From Echinometra lucunter (lineage: Eukaryota; Echinodermata; Echinoidea; Camarodonta; Echinometridae), in NCBI GenBank assembly GCA_029962745.1, contig CM057159.1, positions 29,592,640-29,656,639 on the forward strand: DNA of 64,000 nucleotides, given 5' to 3'. The notes beneath the pieces were generated by a model that ran no database searches, was not told where the DNA came from, and saw nothing but the letters and a program-made list of their open reading frames with translations. Made by a program: the position numbers and the translations under genes. Shown in pieces: positions 1 through 15,384 of the stretch (its first letter is position 1; each line of letters begins with the position of its first letter).

Positions 1-583
1 AACATATCTCCAATTTGCTGAACTAAATGCAGTACTTTACTAGACAGGATTCTAAAACCAAAATCAGGATAACATTAGAGTGATGTAAAGAATGAAGGTA
101 TAAATATGTTTTCTTTGTTATTTAATTTTACATTTATGCAACATGCCCTGGATGTGTTGAGTGAAATCTCAAGATATCATGCAATACTTTAGCTTACTGT
201 ACTGCAGTATGAGGCGAGCAAAAATGCTCTTGATTACAATTATCATTATTTCTTTTTCTTCAAAATTTATTTCTGATGATAATTATCAGCTTCTGGAATA
301 AGTATAATGTAACCAAAAGCCCTTAACTCACAATTTCTTTTACTTGCCTCATAAAGGCTATCTAACCATTTACTTTTGCAGAAAGTCCAATGGGCATAGC
401 ATTGATATTTCCTATGTTTATACAAAACTTTGAACATGACCATGCAATACAGCTGACTGGTTGTAGAAAGAAGGTGCTATTTTGAGCAATGGAAATAAAA
501 TACACGCTTTTTGCTCATGTGCATACAACCTGCTGTTTGGCTTTGACTATCTATGCAAAGACTGGTTAGTGCACTAAGCTTAC
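1..583. other. POLR2B intron 6 (partial), no feature seen
   Basis: AT-rich intronic sequence between exon 6 and the window edge. I searched for the expected next RPB2 segment on the minus strand and did not find it. No repeat boundary was recognised. Confidence 0.6.
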
Positions 584-5466
<4,883 letters not shown>

Positions 5467-5633
5467 GCTGTCTGTGAATCACATGCACACTATACACTCA
5501 AAGCATCTAAAAGCTCTCAGCATTAGCACTAGCAATAACAAGTTTTTAAGACGTGTAATGCAGTAGAAGTGCGTCCTAAAAATATATCACGCTTACTGGA
5601 AAAATAATCGCATGAGGGCAGTCTTTACAAACA
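5467..5633 (-). promoter_or_regulatory. POLR2B 5' flank / presumed promoter region
   Basis: This stretch lies directly upstream of the POLR2B start codon on the minus strand, bounded by the GAAA microsatellite. I see no TATA box and cannot place the transcription start. The call rests on position alone. Confidence 0.35.
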
Positions 5634-5692
5634 AGAAAGAAAGAAAGAAAGACAGAAAGAAAGAAGAAAGAAAGAGAGAAAGAGAGAAAGAG

Positions 5693-5778
<86 letters not shown>

Positions 5779-5866
5779 GAAGGAACGAAGGAAGGAAGAA
5801 AGAAAGAAAGGAAGAAAGAAAGGAAGGAAGAAAGAAAGGAAGGAAGAAGCAAAGAAAGAAAGATAA
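5634..5866. repeat. (GAAA)n microsatellite, purine tract
   Basis: About 230 bp of GAAA tetranucleotides with GAGA and GGAA interruptions. It is uninterrupted from about 5694 to 5778. One strand is pure purine. Open frames across it (poly-K/E/R or poly-F/L/S) are artefacts of the repeat. Confidence 0.97.
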
Positions 5867-6444
5867 GGAAAAGAATTATGGAAGGAATATAAAAACATAA
5901 AATAAAAGGCCGTACGTTGTTTTTATTAGGCCTATTTTCAAGCAATCATATTTAGATATAGTTATTCATTTGCTTCTTTGTTTGATTTTATCCCGGGATT
6001 TTATTAAAATCCCTGTTTCTAATTGCCTGTTTTTAATCAGATCATAGGCCAAGAGCTATAGAACTCCTTAGGCCTATAAATAAATTATTATATTAATATG
6101 GGAGTCAATCGGTTAAACAAGAAATTTTCGGGGGGACGCTGTCCAAAAATTTGCTAATATTAAGAATGATTTTTTTGAGGGGGGAGGGGAAAGACATTTA
6201 AAAAATGGGATACTGTGAAACACCACAAATTTGCTGACAAGCAAAAATTAAAAGGTATCTCTTTAAAAAATATATTTATATATCTATTGGCTTTTCAGGT
6301 GTCCCCCCCCCCGTCCCCCCCCGTCCCCCCCCCAAAAAAAAACAACAAACAAATTAATAAAATGGGTATACCCTATTGTACCCTGTTTTGGAATTTGTGG
6401 GAAAGCACTTAATAACTTCCTACGTATTTGCAAATAATTAGTCA

Positions 6445-7490
6445 TAACGTAGTCATTGGAAATGATCGGTCTTCAACACAGGCTGACCAAGGGATCGTGC
6501 CTGAAGGGTCCGACTCGGTCCGGTTCTATTTACATTAAATACTTCTCCTCCTGAATGTGTGATTGATAAATATTCCATATATAATATGTTATACGCCAAT
6601 GATACTCAAATGTACATATAACATTCAAACAGACAAGCTTTCACTAAGATACTTCAACTACTCAGATGTATAGCAAATTATTTCCAGCAACCAAAGAATG
6701 GTCTCAATTAAATGGTCTCAAGTTCAACTTGTAGTTAAACAGAGTTCCTTCATGTTTTGTCTCGGTTCAAACAAACAACATATGTATTTGGACCAAGATG
6801 GAAAGCAAACTGCGGCTGCCAAAACATGCAGAAATATTAGGGTAAACTGCGATAATTAACTCACTTTGGAACAGTTTGTTGCACAAAATTGGTAAAATTT
6901 GGGAATTTACTAATAAAGAACAACAAAACGTCTGGTTCATGCCTTGTGTCATTTTGATTTTTGTATTATGTAACAGTCTTTTTTTTCAAGCTCCACAACG
7001 CCAAATTCAAAGACTAGATCATTTAAAACTCAGCAGCACGACTAGTCACATACACTAAGAAAGCATGATATCTCCTGTCTTACGAAATTTACATTCGTTA
7101 CCAGTTTCGAATCCAGTTCAAGATTTATAGGTTATGAATGTTTTTATGGACTAGCTCCTTCATATTTGAATGATTTACTCACTACTTACAAACCAGCAAG
7201 ACATCTTCGATCATGTAAAAAGAATTTGTTCATTGTATCTCCCATTCTGACAAAAAACATATCGTCGAACGTTCATTTGCTCATGCTGCCCCGCTTTTTA
7301 TGGAATAGCCTCCCGAAATTTCTGAGAAACATAGAGCCACAGTAGATAAGTTTAAATCGGCCCTTAAAACACACTTATTCAAAATGTATAGTCATGAGAG
7401 TGAACTTTTTCTATTTCTTTTCTTTTTCTCCCAAAGCGCATAGGGACGTAAGTTTTTGTAATGTGTTATGCGCTATACAGAAAGTATTCA
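6445..7490 (+). pseudogene. Decayed L2/CR1-like LINE reverse transcriptase, 3' part
   Basis: Interrupted frames carry recognisable reverse transcriptase pieces in order. A GIVPEGS-like block near 6490 corresponds to the family GVPQGSVLGP. YANDTQMYI near 6592-6620 is a degraded YADDTQMY catalytic motif. SAARLVT is near 7030, and WNSLPKFLRN near 7300, followed by a KTHLF-type C terminus. The 3' UTR ends near the TTATGCGCTATACA phrase typical of this LINE type. Many stops and frameshifts and a lost second catalytic Asp make it dead. Family knowledge comes from L2/CR1 C termini. Confidence 0.8.
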
Positions 7491-8023
7491 TTGTTTATTA
7501 CTGTGTACCCCACCCCTATTTCTTTTTCTTTTTAGGGGAGGGGTGGACGTGACCATCTGTACCCTTCTCCCGATTGATGCCCATGATTTGTAAATGAATT
7601 TGCTCGATGAAAAGGCTCTAAAATGTTCGTATTTTCTGAAATTTTAGTGTGTTTTTTTTTTCTTAAAGATTTTGGAGAACAATCCCTCGAGGATTGTATA
7701 GAGATCTCCGCCTCGATAGCTCAGTATGCCCACCACCTGTTCGCTTTTCATCCTGTTGAAAATAATTGTTTGCATAACGTGAATGTTATATCTTTCCTAT
7801 GCTCATCACTCTCATCGCCATGACTTCGTTATCCCCTCTCTTTCTCTCTCCCCCTTATAATTCCTTTTCTTTTCTTTCCTTGCTTAGTGCTCAAGTTCCC
7901 CCTGATAGCTTTTTACCAGCTTTCTCTCTTTTCCTTGTCTCTCTTTTGGATTATACGTGCATGCACGTTAATCTGTATGACGAGGTGTAATCGTATAGGT
8001 TTTGAAAGGCGTACCATTTATCT

Positions 8024-8152
8024 TTGTATTGTATTGTATTGTATTGTATTGTATTGTATTGTATTGTATTGTATTGTATTGTATTGTATTGTATTGCATT
8101 GTATTGTATTGTATTGTATTGTACTGTATTGTATTGTATTGCATTGTATTGA
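8024..8152. repeat. (TATTG)n pentanucleotide microsatellite
   Basis: About 25 copies of TATTG with a few substitutions (GCATTG, TACTG). Both open plus-strand frames here are repeat artefacts (poly-YCIVL). Confidence 0.97.
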
Positions 8153-8411
8153 ACTATTTAAAAAAAAATCAAATCAACAAATTATATCAGCGCACAACAG
8201 TACAGCATATAAAATAGTCTATCATATTCATATCAAGAAATGTTGAACCCATTCCATTCATCAGGATCGTAAATCTTCATAATTATCTTGAGACTTGCTT
8301 TTTGAATCCTATTTATCAGTCAAAAAAGGTTTTAAAAATATTTTTCTTTATATCTTTCTTTTAACCATTCTCCACATTATGCTTTCAAGTTCAGTCTGGA
8401 TTTGCTGAGTA

Positions 8412-8725
8412 CTCTCTAGAAAAAAAGAGTGAACGCGTTCACTCTGTTACGGGTGAATTTCAGAAGAGAGTGCATTTAGAGTGAATTAAGAGTGAATTAA
8501 GAGTAAAAAATTGTGATATTCACTCTTTATTCACTCTTTGAGGGTGACCTCACTCTCAGTAATCATTCAAGGATAGTGAGTGATCCCTGAGGTCACCCCT
8601 AAAAGAGTGAATAAAGAGTGAATATCACAATTTTTACTCTTAATTCACTTTTAATTCACTCTAAATGCAATCTCTTCTGAAATTCAACAGATTGAACGCG
8701 TTCGCTCTTTTTTTTTTAGAGAGAG
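8412..8725. mobile_element. 314-bp nearly palindromic MITE, TA target site
   Basis: The two halves are inverted copies over almost their full length: CTCTCTAGAAAAAAAGAGTG at the left, the matching AGAGAGAG/CGCTCTTTT end at the right, and the shared blocks GAACGCGTTC and GTGATATTCACTC. TA flanks both ends (8410-8411, 8726-8727). GAGTGAAT and its complement are repeated many times inside. The transcript of either strand would fold into one long hairpin. A mariner-type origin is inferred from TA only. Confidence 0.8.
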
Positions 8726-8998
8726 TATAAATACTGAATACTAAATTCGCAGCGAGTGCTATTTTCACCCATTTCTATCATTTTCAGGAATATGAATAAT
8801 CCTTAATTGATACCTGCTTGTTTGAATACTGTCAAATTCATAACAAGAACTATTTTTCCCGCTTTCTATTAAATTGGGCTTTTGAATCATACTCCTATAT
8901 ACAGATGTACTTGTTTGAATACGGTGCGTATATCTTCTATTTATGTCAGTGCATTCGGGTGTATGGGTGTGGGTGTGTGTGTGTGGGAGGGGGTGTGT

Positions 8999-9226
8999 GG
9001 GGGGCAGGGGGCAGTTCCCCCCACCCGAAATTTTGAAAACTTACATTTTTTACTGAAAATTTTCACAAAATTCACCAAAAGTGTTCACCAAATCCTTCAA
9101 TTTCATTTTTAAAATGCAAAAGCGCCCACGTGACAAGCTCAGTCGCTTCGCTCCCTCACTTTCGAGTTTCTTTGAAAATTTTTACTCATCTTGCCCCCCA
9201 GGAAAAAATTTCTGCGTACGGCCCTG
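8999..9226 (+). mobile_element. Poly(G) MITE family, copy A (left end eroded)
   Basis: It shares with 50302-50551 and 57601-57868 the blocks TTTTGAAAACTTACATTTTT, CCTTCAATTTCA, AATGCAAAAGCGCCC and GTCGCTTCGCTCCCTCACTT, and the right end CTGCGTACGGCCCTG. The left end merges into a GT/G-rich tract, so its border is approximate. Confidence 0.75.
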
Positions 9227-9230
9227 TGTG

Positions 9231-9715
9231 TGTGTGCGTGTGCGTGTGTGTGTATCTGTATACGAAATTGATCCTCGATTTCTCGTGAACGGCAAATCAT
9301 CCCCCCCCCCCCCCCACCCAGGTTTAAGAACCTGTCTACACCACTGTCTACAACATTCCTCTTTACTAAAATCTCGTATTTATTATGATAGGAATGGCTA
9401 GCTAGCGCACAGAGACTGGACGTCATCACTGATCTCAGATAGTATAGACCGGGGTGAAGAGATGAACATCATAGCGTAGCTTCAAGTCTTTATCAAGGGT
9501 TGCTTGCCTGTAATACTCTGATTAAACGTGATTTCGATTGGGAATTTCATTCGAAAAATATTTTTTAAGGAATTTACTTTTTTAGCGCAGGTTGTGATGA
9601 TTTTCAAGCAAATAACAGTGAAAATAACCCAGATACGAAATTATAACTGAGCTAAGACTACCACTAAAGGCCTAATTGAATTGCAAGCCACATTACTCTC
9701 ACCTTCGCCTCACCT
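9231..9715. other. Intergenic, only low-complexity tracts
   Basis: Contains a short GT tract and a run of C near 9301. I see no gene or clear element border. Confidence 0.5.
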
Positions 9716-10040
9716 CAGTGGCGTAATGAGCCAAAATATTTTTTTTGGAGGGGGGGGGGGAACTCAATCTTTGCGAGGAGCAAAGCGACCAACCCTGAGG
9801 GAGTGTAGCGACCGAGCCAGGGTACCCCCCCCCCCTCACGATACCCCTCACGAAGCGCGGAAGCTCCGACGTTTCTTTGAATTGTTCCTTGTCTGCTCCC
9901 GCTCTTCTTATGTTCTCTTACCTTTTTTCTTTTCTCGCTTCCGCCTTTTTTCCTTCTACTTTTTTCTTTCTTTTTTTGTTGGCGTTTTGGAGGGGGTGAC
10001 CGCCCCCATCGCCCCCCCCCCCCCCTTGGCTACGCAAGTG
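9716..10040. mobile_element. Probable hAT-type MITE with CAGTGGCGTA terminus
   Basis: The left end is CAGTGGCGTA. The right end, GGCTACGCAAGTG, is its approximate inverse, and this end pair is typical of hAT MITEs in animals. The interior is G/C homopolymer and pyrimidine-rich. I could not match an 8-bp TSD, so the borders are tentative. Confidence 0.5.
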
Positions 10041-10727
10041 CACTCCCATGGTAAAGGAGCTTTTGCAGTATTGATGGTTTGCAACTCTGTAAAAGAACAC
10101 TATTTGGCACTACAAACTTAAAGCCCGTATGTAGTTTTGGTATATCTAAGAATATTCATTTTCAAAGTATAAATCCATTGTCAGATAAACAGATAAAACC
10201 AAATGTTATATCATAAAACACATTGATATTATGCGTGTTTCCTGCCTTGCTATGCATGCTATTTGGGAAATTGTGAATGCGTTACTTAACAACAGAAAGG
10301 GAGTCTAGGGAGAAGTAATGAAATTTGAGTGATATCATTAATATAAAATTGAAAATAAACCATGGTTGAAATTTATTTGGGGGCTGACGCCCCCCCAAGC
10401 CCCCCCCCTCCAGGACGCCAGTGCCCGTCAGGTAATTCAGCTTTCTTAAATAAATCCCTCAACTGCTCCACTTTTACACCAGATTAGTGATCCTTACATT
10501 ATTTCTTATTTTCCCCATAGCGCTCTTTTCCCTTCTGACAAGTGAGTCCTTGTTACTTCTAATGAATCTCCCTACTGAAAGGTATAAGTGCCCGATTTTG
10601 ACTGCGCATTTTTTCGTTCTAAAAGTGCATTCTCCTTTACATCTCTGATAAGTTCCCTCTTTCCATTTGGGCAGGTTCCCCATTCGAAATCGAATACATG
10701 CCCCAATTTACTTCTGATGAATTGCGC
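10041..10727. other. Intergenic, no gene; a G/C-rich repeat scrap at 10380-10432
   Basis: Mostly AT-rich sequence. Around 10380-10432 a poly(C)-rich block with GACGCCCCCCCAAGCC resembles the poly(G) MITE margins, but it lacks the diagnostic interior. Confidence 0.4.
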
Positions 10728-12045
10728 TTTATCCTTTCATGTTTGCAATGACTGCTGCCACAAGGCCAAAATAATAACCTAACACATACTGTCTGCGGCA
10801 TATTTAGCAAGTTTTGGAGCATGCTGGAAAGAAATCAATTACGTGAAAAACAAATAAATGAAACTAAAGGGAAAACCCAAACAAAAAAAAATGGTGCTTC
10901 CTGGGTTTTGAACCCAAAATCTCTCCATCAAGCTAGGAGATCAATCACTCTATGCAGAGAGCTATACGCTGCCTCACTACCACCCTCCAGTTTATCCTTT
11001 CCTGTTTGAAAATGACTGCGGCCAAAAAAGCCAATAATAACCTCACACATACAGTTTACTACGTCGGGATTTTTTATTAAAAAGTTCGGAGCATGCAAAA
11101 ATGAAATCAGTTATTAAAAAAAAAAAAGAAGAAGAAGAAACAAATGGAAAATCCAACCAAAACAGGTGCTTCCTGGGCATCGAACCCTAAATATCCTTGT
11201 CGAGGAGATGCGAGCCAATCGCTCTGTACAGAGGGGTACACGTTGCCTCACCGCAATCTTTCAGTTCGTCTTCACCCTTTATCTTTTCCTGTTAGCAGGT
11301 TTGCAATGACTGCCGCAAAAAGCCAAAATAATAACTTCACACTGTTTGCTCCACAGAGATTTTTTTTAACTTTAAAGGAGAATGCAATCCAAGCATCAGT
11401 GTGCTCTTAGTGAATAGAGATGACCAAGAAGAGTAAACAGTGAAAGTTTGAGCAAAATCGGACAATCTGTTCAAGAGTTATGAATTTTTAAAATTGATTT
11501 ATATGAAATTGCAAGTCTGGAATCAACATAATTCTTCCCAAAATGCTTGCAGAATTGATATAGCCATGTCATACTCAAACAATAAATCAAAAGAAATTTT
11601 TATTGCTCTTGAAAATAAAGAAAATGTTGAATTCTGTGTACAAAATGAATGGAAAGTTTTACACGATGACATCACAGATGCTGGCAAAGTTTGCCAATTT
11701 AAGGATCCCTATAATAAGGATTAACTTAAACTTTCAAAGTTCATAACTCTTGAGCAGATTGTCCGATTTTCCTCAAATTTTCACTGTTTATTCTTCTTGT
11801 TTTTCTTCATTCACTGGAAGCACACTAATGTCTGGGTTTTATTCTCCTTTAAGTTGGGGCATACGAAAACATCCGTTAATGAAAAAAATCAATGAAACAT
11901 AAAGAAACAAAACAGAAAAAAACCCGAACTGAAACAAAATTGCGAGTCAATCGCTCGAGATGCAGAGGGCTACGCTGACCCTCTACGAGCCTCCAGGGTA
12001 TTTTGGCACCCTTTATTCTTTCCGATTTGTGATGACTTTTCAAAT
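10728..12045 (-). repeat. Three tandem ~230-260-bp units, each with a tRNA-like module (SINE-like)
   Basis: Units at about 10735-10985, 11000-11265 and 11300-12040. Each begins with a block like TTGCAATGACTGC...CCAAAATAATAAC and ends with a module that is tRNA-like on the minus strand. Modules 1 and 2 end in GGTTCAAAACCC and GGTTCGATGCCC, both close to the Pol III B box, followed by AGGAAGCACC. The 5' part has GAGGCAGCG/GAGGCAACG and a weak A box. The third unit is split by the 473-bp MITE and its B-box part is not clear. The modules look tRNA-derived but are too degraded to be tRNA genes. Confidence 0.6.
11376..11848. mobile_element. 473-bp MITE with ~120-bp TIRs and TTAA target site (Kolobok-like)
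   Basis: The left end AGGAGAATGCAATCC and the inverse of the right end AGGAGAATAAAACCC begin a ~120-bp imperfect TIR that includes AAAATCGGACAATCTG and CAAGAGTTATGAA. TTAA is duplicated at 11372-11375 and 11849-11852. TTAA with an AGG start suits Kolobok rather than piggyBac (CCC start); this assignment is an inference. The inner 76-codon frame is not a gene. Confidence 0.8.
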
Positions 12046-12628
12046 ACATCCATTTTGTGCCACTCACGATCTAAAAGAGTGTTTTACATCGACGAGCATA
12101 CACTTGTATCTCTGTCATATTAAATGTCTCTTTAAGGGAAAAAATGAATTTTCTTTTCTGTACAATCCCAACGTAGCATGTACCTAAGGTCACATGCATG
12201 TTTTTTTGTTTTCTTTGTTTTGTTTTTTATTACCGTACATCAATGCCTCAGTGACATACCAAAGATAAATCGGCTTTTGAAGGTGTCTTTTCAAAGTGAA
12301 GCTTAAAGGCATTCAAACTAGTCTTTCACATCTTGAAGACATCTTATTGTACTGAAAAGTCAATGCACCTCTTCGCTCCAGCGCTCGTCTTCCACAATCA
12401 TGACTGAATAGGTTTCCACTGTTATTTTAAGCTCTCAGTAACGCCATGTTGCTGCCTTAGTGAAAGGGCTTTGATCAGTCAAGTTTGAGCGGAGTAGTGC
12501 TTTTATTTCTTTTTACTCGTACAATATTTTCAAAGCACAAAAAGCTGAAGTTGGACTGAAGTGAACCAGAGCTTGATGACAGTGCACTCTTTGTAATTGC
12601 CAAATTCCTTATGAAACAGATGGGTAGA
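12046..12628. other. Intergenic, no feature seen
   Basis: AT-rich sequence with no open frame of note, no repeat border and no recognised motif. Confidence 0.5.
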
Positions 12629-12895
12629 CACTATGAACATGACGGACAAAGAAAGCGGACAAAATAAACAACCCCTCATTCTACTCTTCACAATGGTTCT
12701 GGTAGTCAAAAGAACATCCCTTCACTGCTTTTATAAAAAATATGTGGAACAGGTGTAACATGCATATTCACCTGGAACTACTGATTAAACATAATAGCAG
12801 TGAAGGATATTCTTTTGACTACCAGAACCATTGTGAAGGGTAGAATGAGAGGTTGTTTATTTTGTCCACTTTCTTTGTCAGTCATGTTCATAGTG
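12629..12895. mobile_element. 267-bp CACTA-type (EnSpm) MITE, 3-bp TSD AGA
   Basis: The ends read CACTATGAACATGAC and its inverse. The TIRs continue about 105 bp, nearly perfect, through GGACAAAATAAACAACC and CACAATGGTTCTGGTAGTC. AGA flanks both sides (12626-12628, 12896-12898). CACTA ends plus a 3-bp TSD are the hallmark of the CACTA/EnSpm superfamily. The ~55-bp loop holds no gene. Confidence 0.85.
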
Positions 12896-13830
12896 AGAGG
12901 CTCTGAGTATGCAGACCTTCTTGACGGAGCAATAATACTTGCATTTTAAGGGGATGATCCTTCTTTCCCCAAATCAAACGAAAGTCCAATATACTATGCG
13001 TGTAAGTGATTTTCACTGTATGTCATAAGCATTTATAGCACATGAAAAGGAAATGTGGTATCGGGCATCACATTAAAAACAGCAGGGGAGAATAATTCGG
13101 AATAAAACGAACCGGTGGAGAAAGTGCAGTCAAGATTACACAGCTCACACCGTCGTACAGTTAACATTTGGACTTTTGTGTTTGAATTTTCTTCGAATTC
13201 GACTTGCAGTTGAATACAAAAAGGCAAGAATAAAATATGAGATTGTGTATATGAATCAACTTATTCATGATTTTTGATAATGTATTGAAGGTGATTGACA
13301 CTCATGTCCCTTTGATGAGGACCTTAAACAAAAGAAAAAATTCTCAATGAATTACTCTAGTGAATTTTACATTTTACCATGCATAAATTCGTCCGATGAA
13401 CGTTGGTATAATTTAGCTTGCATTAATTCGTAAGCAAATACCATTTCTGCCAACCATTTCTGCCAACCATTTGGTAATACATGTACAATCCTACTCTTAT
13501 AGTCACATTTCATGGATTCTTTAAAAAGTTGAATTGTAGCTTTAAGAAAGCGTAGGCATTTCTATTCACCTCGGGTTAACAATGGATCGTTAGTGGGGCT
13601 CCGTATTCATACTTTTGTCCTAGACGTCTATAGGCTCTATAGTACAGGAGATTCATTCAGGACCATGCAGTAGTGAGTGGATTTCGAGGAAATACAAGAA
13701 CAAATCTCTATAGCTGGGGCTGTAGTGAAAAAATAGGGAAAGAAGCAGGAGAAAAAAAACTACAGAGGGAAATTAAAATGGATAAAAATTGGGCAGAGTG
13801 AGGTGCGCAACGCATCCTGCGCCAGCCTAC
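12896..13830. other. Intergenic, no gene; short direct repeat at 13440-13472
   Basis: Contains CATTTCTGCCAACCATT duplicated in tandem near 13441-13470. Nothing else was recognised. Confidence 0.5.
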
Positions 13831-14286
13831 GCTGACTGCCGCCACCTAGCTGACTGCCGCCACCTAGCTGACTGCCGCCACCTAGCTGACTGCCGCCACC
13901 TAGCTGACTGCCGCCACCTAGCTGACTGCCGCCACCTAGCTGACTGCCGCCACCTAGCTGACTGCCGCCACCTAGCTGACTGCCGCCACCTAGCTGACTG
14001 CCGCCACCTAGCTGACTGCCGCCACCTAGCTGACTGCCGCCACCTAGCTGACTGCCGCCACCTAGCTGACTGCCGCCACCTAGCTGACTGCCGCCACCTA
14101 GCTGACTGCCGCCACCTAGCTGACTGCCGCCACCTAGCTGACTGCCGCCACCTAGCTGACTGCCGCCACCTAGCTGACTGCCGCCACCTAGCTGACTGCC
14201 GCCACCTAGCTGACTGCCGCCACCTAGCTGACTGCCGCCACCTAGCTGACTGCCGCCACCTAGCTGACTGCCGCCACCTAGCTGAC
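13831..14286. repeat. Perfect 18-bp minisatellite, 25 copies
   Basis: The unit GCTGACTGCCGCCACCTA repeats 25 times with no base change that I can see, then ends in a partial GCTGAC. As 18 is a multiple of three, one plus frame (ADCRHL repeats) and two minus frames (QLGGGS and SARWRQ repeats) stay open across it. I take these as artefacts, because no flanking sequence supports a gene. Full identity of the copies indicates recent expansion or homogenisation. Confidence 0.97.
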
Positions 14287-14327
14287 GGGGCGGGGGCGGG
14301 GCGGGGCAGGGGCGGGGCATTATATAG
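14286..14327 (+). promoter_or_regulatory. G-rich tract (possible G-quadruplex / GC boxes) followed by TATA-like sequence
   Basis: Directly after the minisatellite come at least six runs of four or five G separated by one to two bases (GGGGCGGGGGCGGGGCGGGG, then more). This satisfies the usual G-quadruplex pattern and also gives overlapping GC-box cores. TTATATAGG follows at 14320-14328. No gene starts downstream, so a promoter role is only a possibility. Confidence 0.35.
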
Positions 14328-14329
14328 GA

Positions 14330-15250
14330 CAGCGAACTGGCTGAGCATGTCTGCTGGGAAGGGGGTGTGGCACTCGCTAACTACCTATTTTGACCAATCA
14401 CTGATTCGAATCTATAAAGCCTATGTAATATAATAATGTATCACGATTTATGCGGATTACAAACCTATATAGGCCTTATTATGTTTCAAGTCCATACAGA
14501 CAGGGCTTTGAAAAGAAATGAGATTGCGTGCGAGTAATATAAAGCCTATATTCAAAATTCTCTTAGCTGGGTGGACTGACCAAAAAAAATAAAAAATAAA
14601 AAAATAAAAATAAAAAATAAACAAAGAGTCATCAGGTACCATACTCTGAGTTTTTGGACAAGCAAGGAAAAAAGGTTTGTCATGTTCCTTCTGTGCCGGG
14701 GGTGCACATTACATTTCCTTTCACTCGATGTGTGAAATCAAACATCAGTTTGGGTGGCTGCTGGCATGTAGGCCTAGGGGCACGGGGATTCTCGGATACG
14801 CCTCCAATGGAAATAACTGACAGTGAGGTTTTGTAAGACTGTATTCTGCTTTAGCAATCTGAGGAGTCAGGCCATTGAAAAAACAAAAAACAAAAAACGG
14901 TATAGCGGCCTAGTATTAGGTCAACAGGGCCTACACTTATGAAAGAAGGGGGGGGGGGGGGCTCCAGCCTCTGTATTATCAAATACTATTTAACCTTCTA
15001 CAACAATACCAGCTGAGGATATATACTGAATTCTAAATTTTGTTTAAAAAGGTAGCCTTATCCCATTTACCTCCCCCCCCCCCATTAGCTCTCTGTCTTT
15101 TTCTCCCTTCCCTCTCCCTCTCAAAGAGTTTAATTTTCCTTTTATTTTTTCATACTCTCTACTCTCACAACTGATCTGAAAACTGACTTCATTAATACAA
15201 ATGAGGCACAACAGAACAGTGTTTCTAATCAATTCTAAATTTTACCCGTT
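14330..15250. other. Intergenic, poly(A), poly(G) and poly(C) tracts only
   Basis: Short tracts of A/T-rich DNA (14580-14620), G (14947-14960) and C (15073-15083). No gene was recognised. Confidence 0.5.
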
Positions 15251-15277
15251 CAATTTTTACCTCCATGGCTCTAGCAG

Positions 15278-15370
15278 ACGACGCGTCGTTGTCTCACGTG
15301 ACACATGATACAGAGAAAGTACACGGTCACATGACGTCATTGATAATAACAAACGGTTTCACGTGTAGCA
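15278..15370. promoter_or_regulatory. Cluster of palindromic motifs: ACGACGCGTCGT, TCACGTGA, TGACGTCA
   Basis: Three perfect palindromes lie within 62 bp: a 12-mer at 15278-15289, an E-box-type TCACGTGA at 15294-15301 and a CRE-type TGACGTCA at 15332-15339. A further CACGTG lies near 15360. Such sites can bind bHLH and CREB/ATF factors. No gene follows, so function is unsupported. Confidence 0.3.
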
Positions 15371-15384
15371 TTACAAAATGGTAA

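Noticed and set aside
1..583. POLR2B exon 7
   Set aside because: None of the expected following RPB2 phrases can be read on the minus strand here.
5593..5945. Poly-K/E/R and poly-F/L/S frames
   Set aside because: They lie wholly in the GAAA microsatellite.
7705..7760. Possible tRNA gene (TAGCTCAGT A-box phrase)
   Set aside because: No B box at the right distance and no cloverleaf. At most a SINE scrap.
13831..14286. CRISPR-like appearance of a regular short repeat
   Set aside because: Units are head-to-tail with no spacers, in animal DNA. The 31-bp array at 55851-56215 was rejected for the same reason.
13760..14433. Long open frames through the 18-bp repeats (QLGGGS, SARWRQ and ADCRHL repeats)
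   Set aside because: The repeat length is a multiple of three, so frames stay open automatically. Flanking residues show no gene-like sequence.
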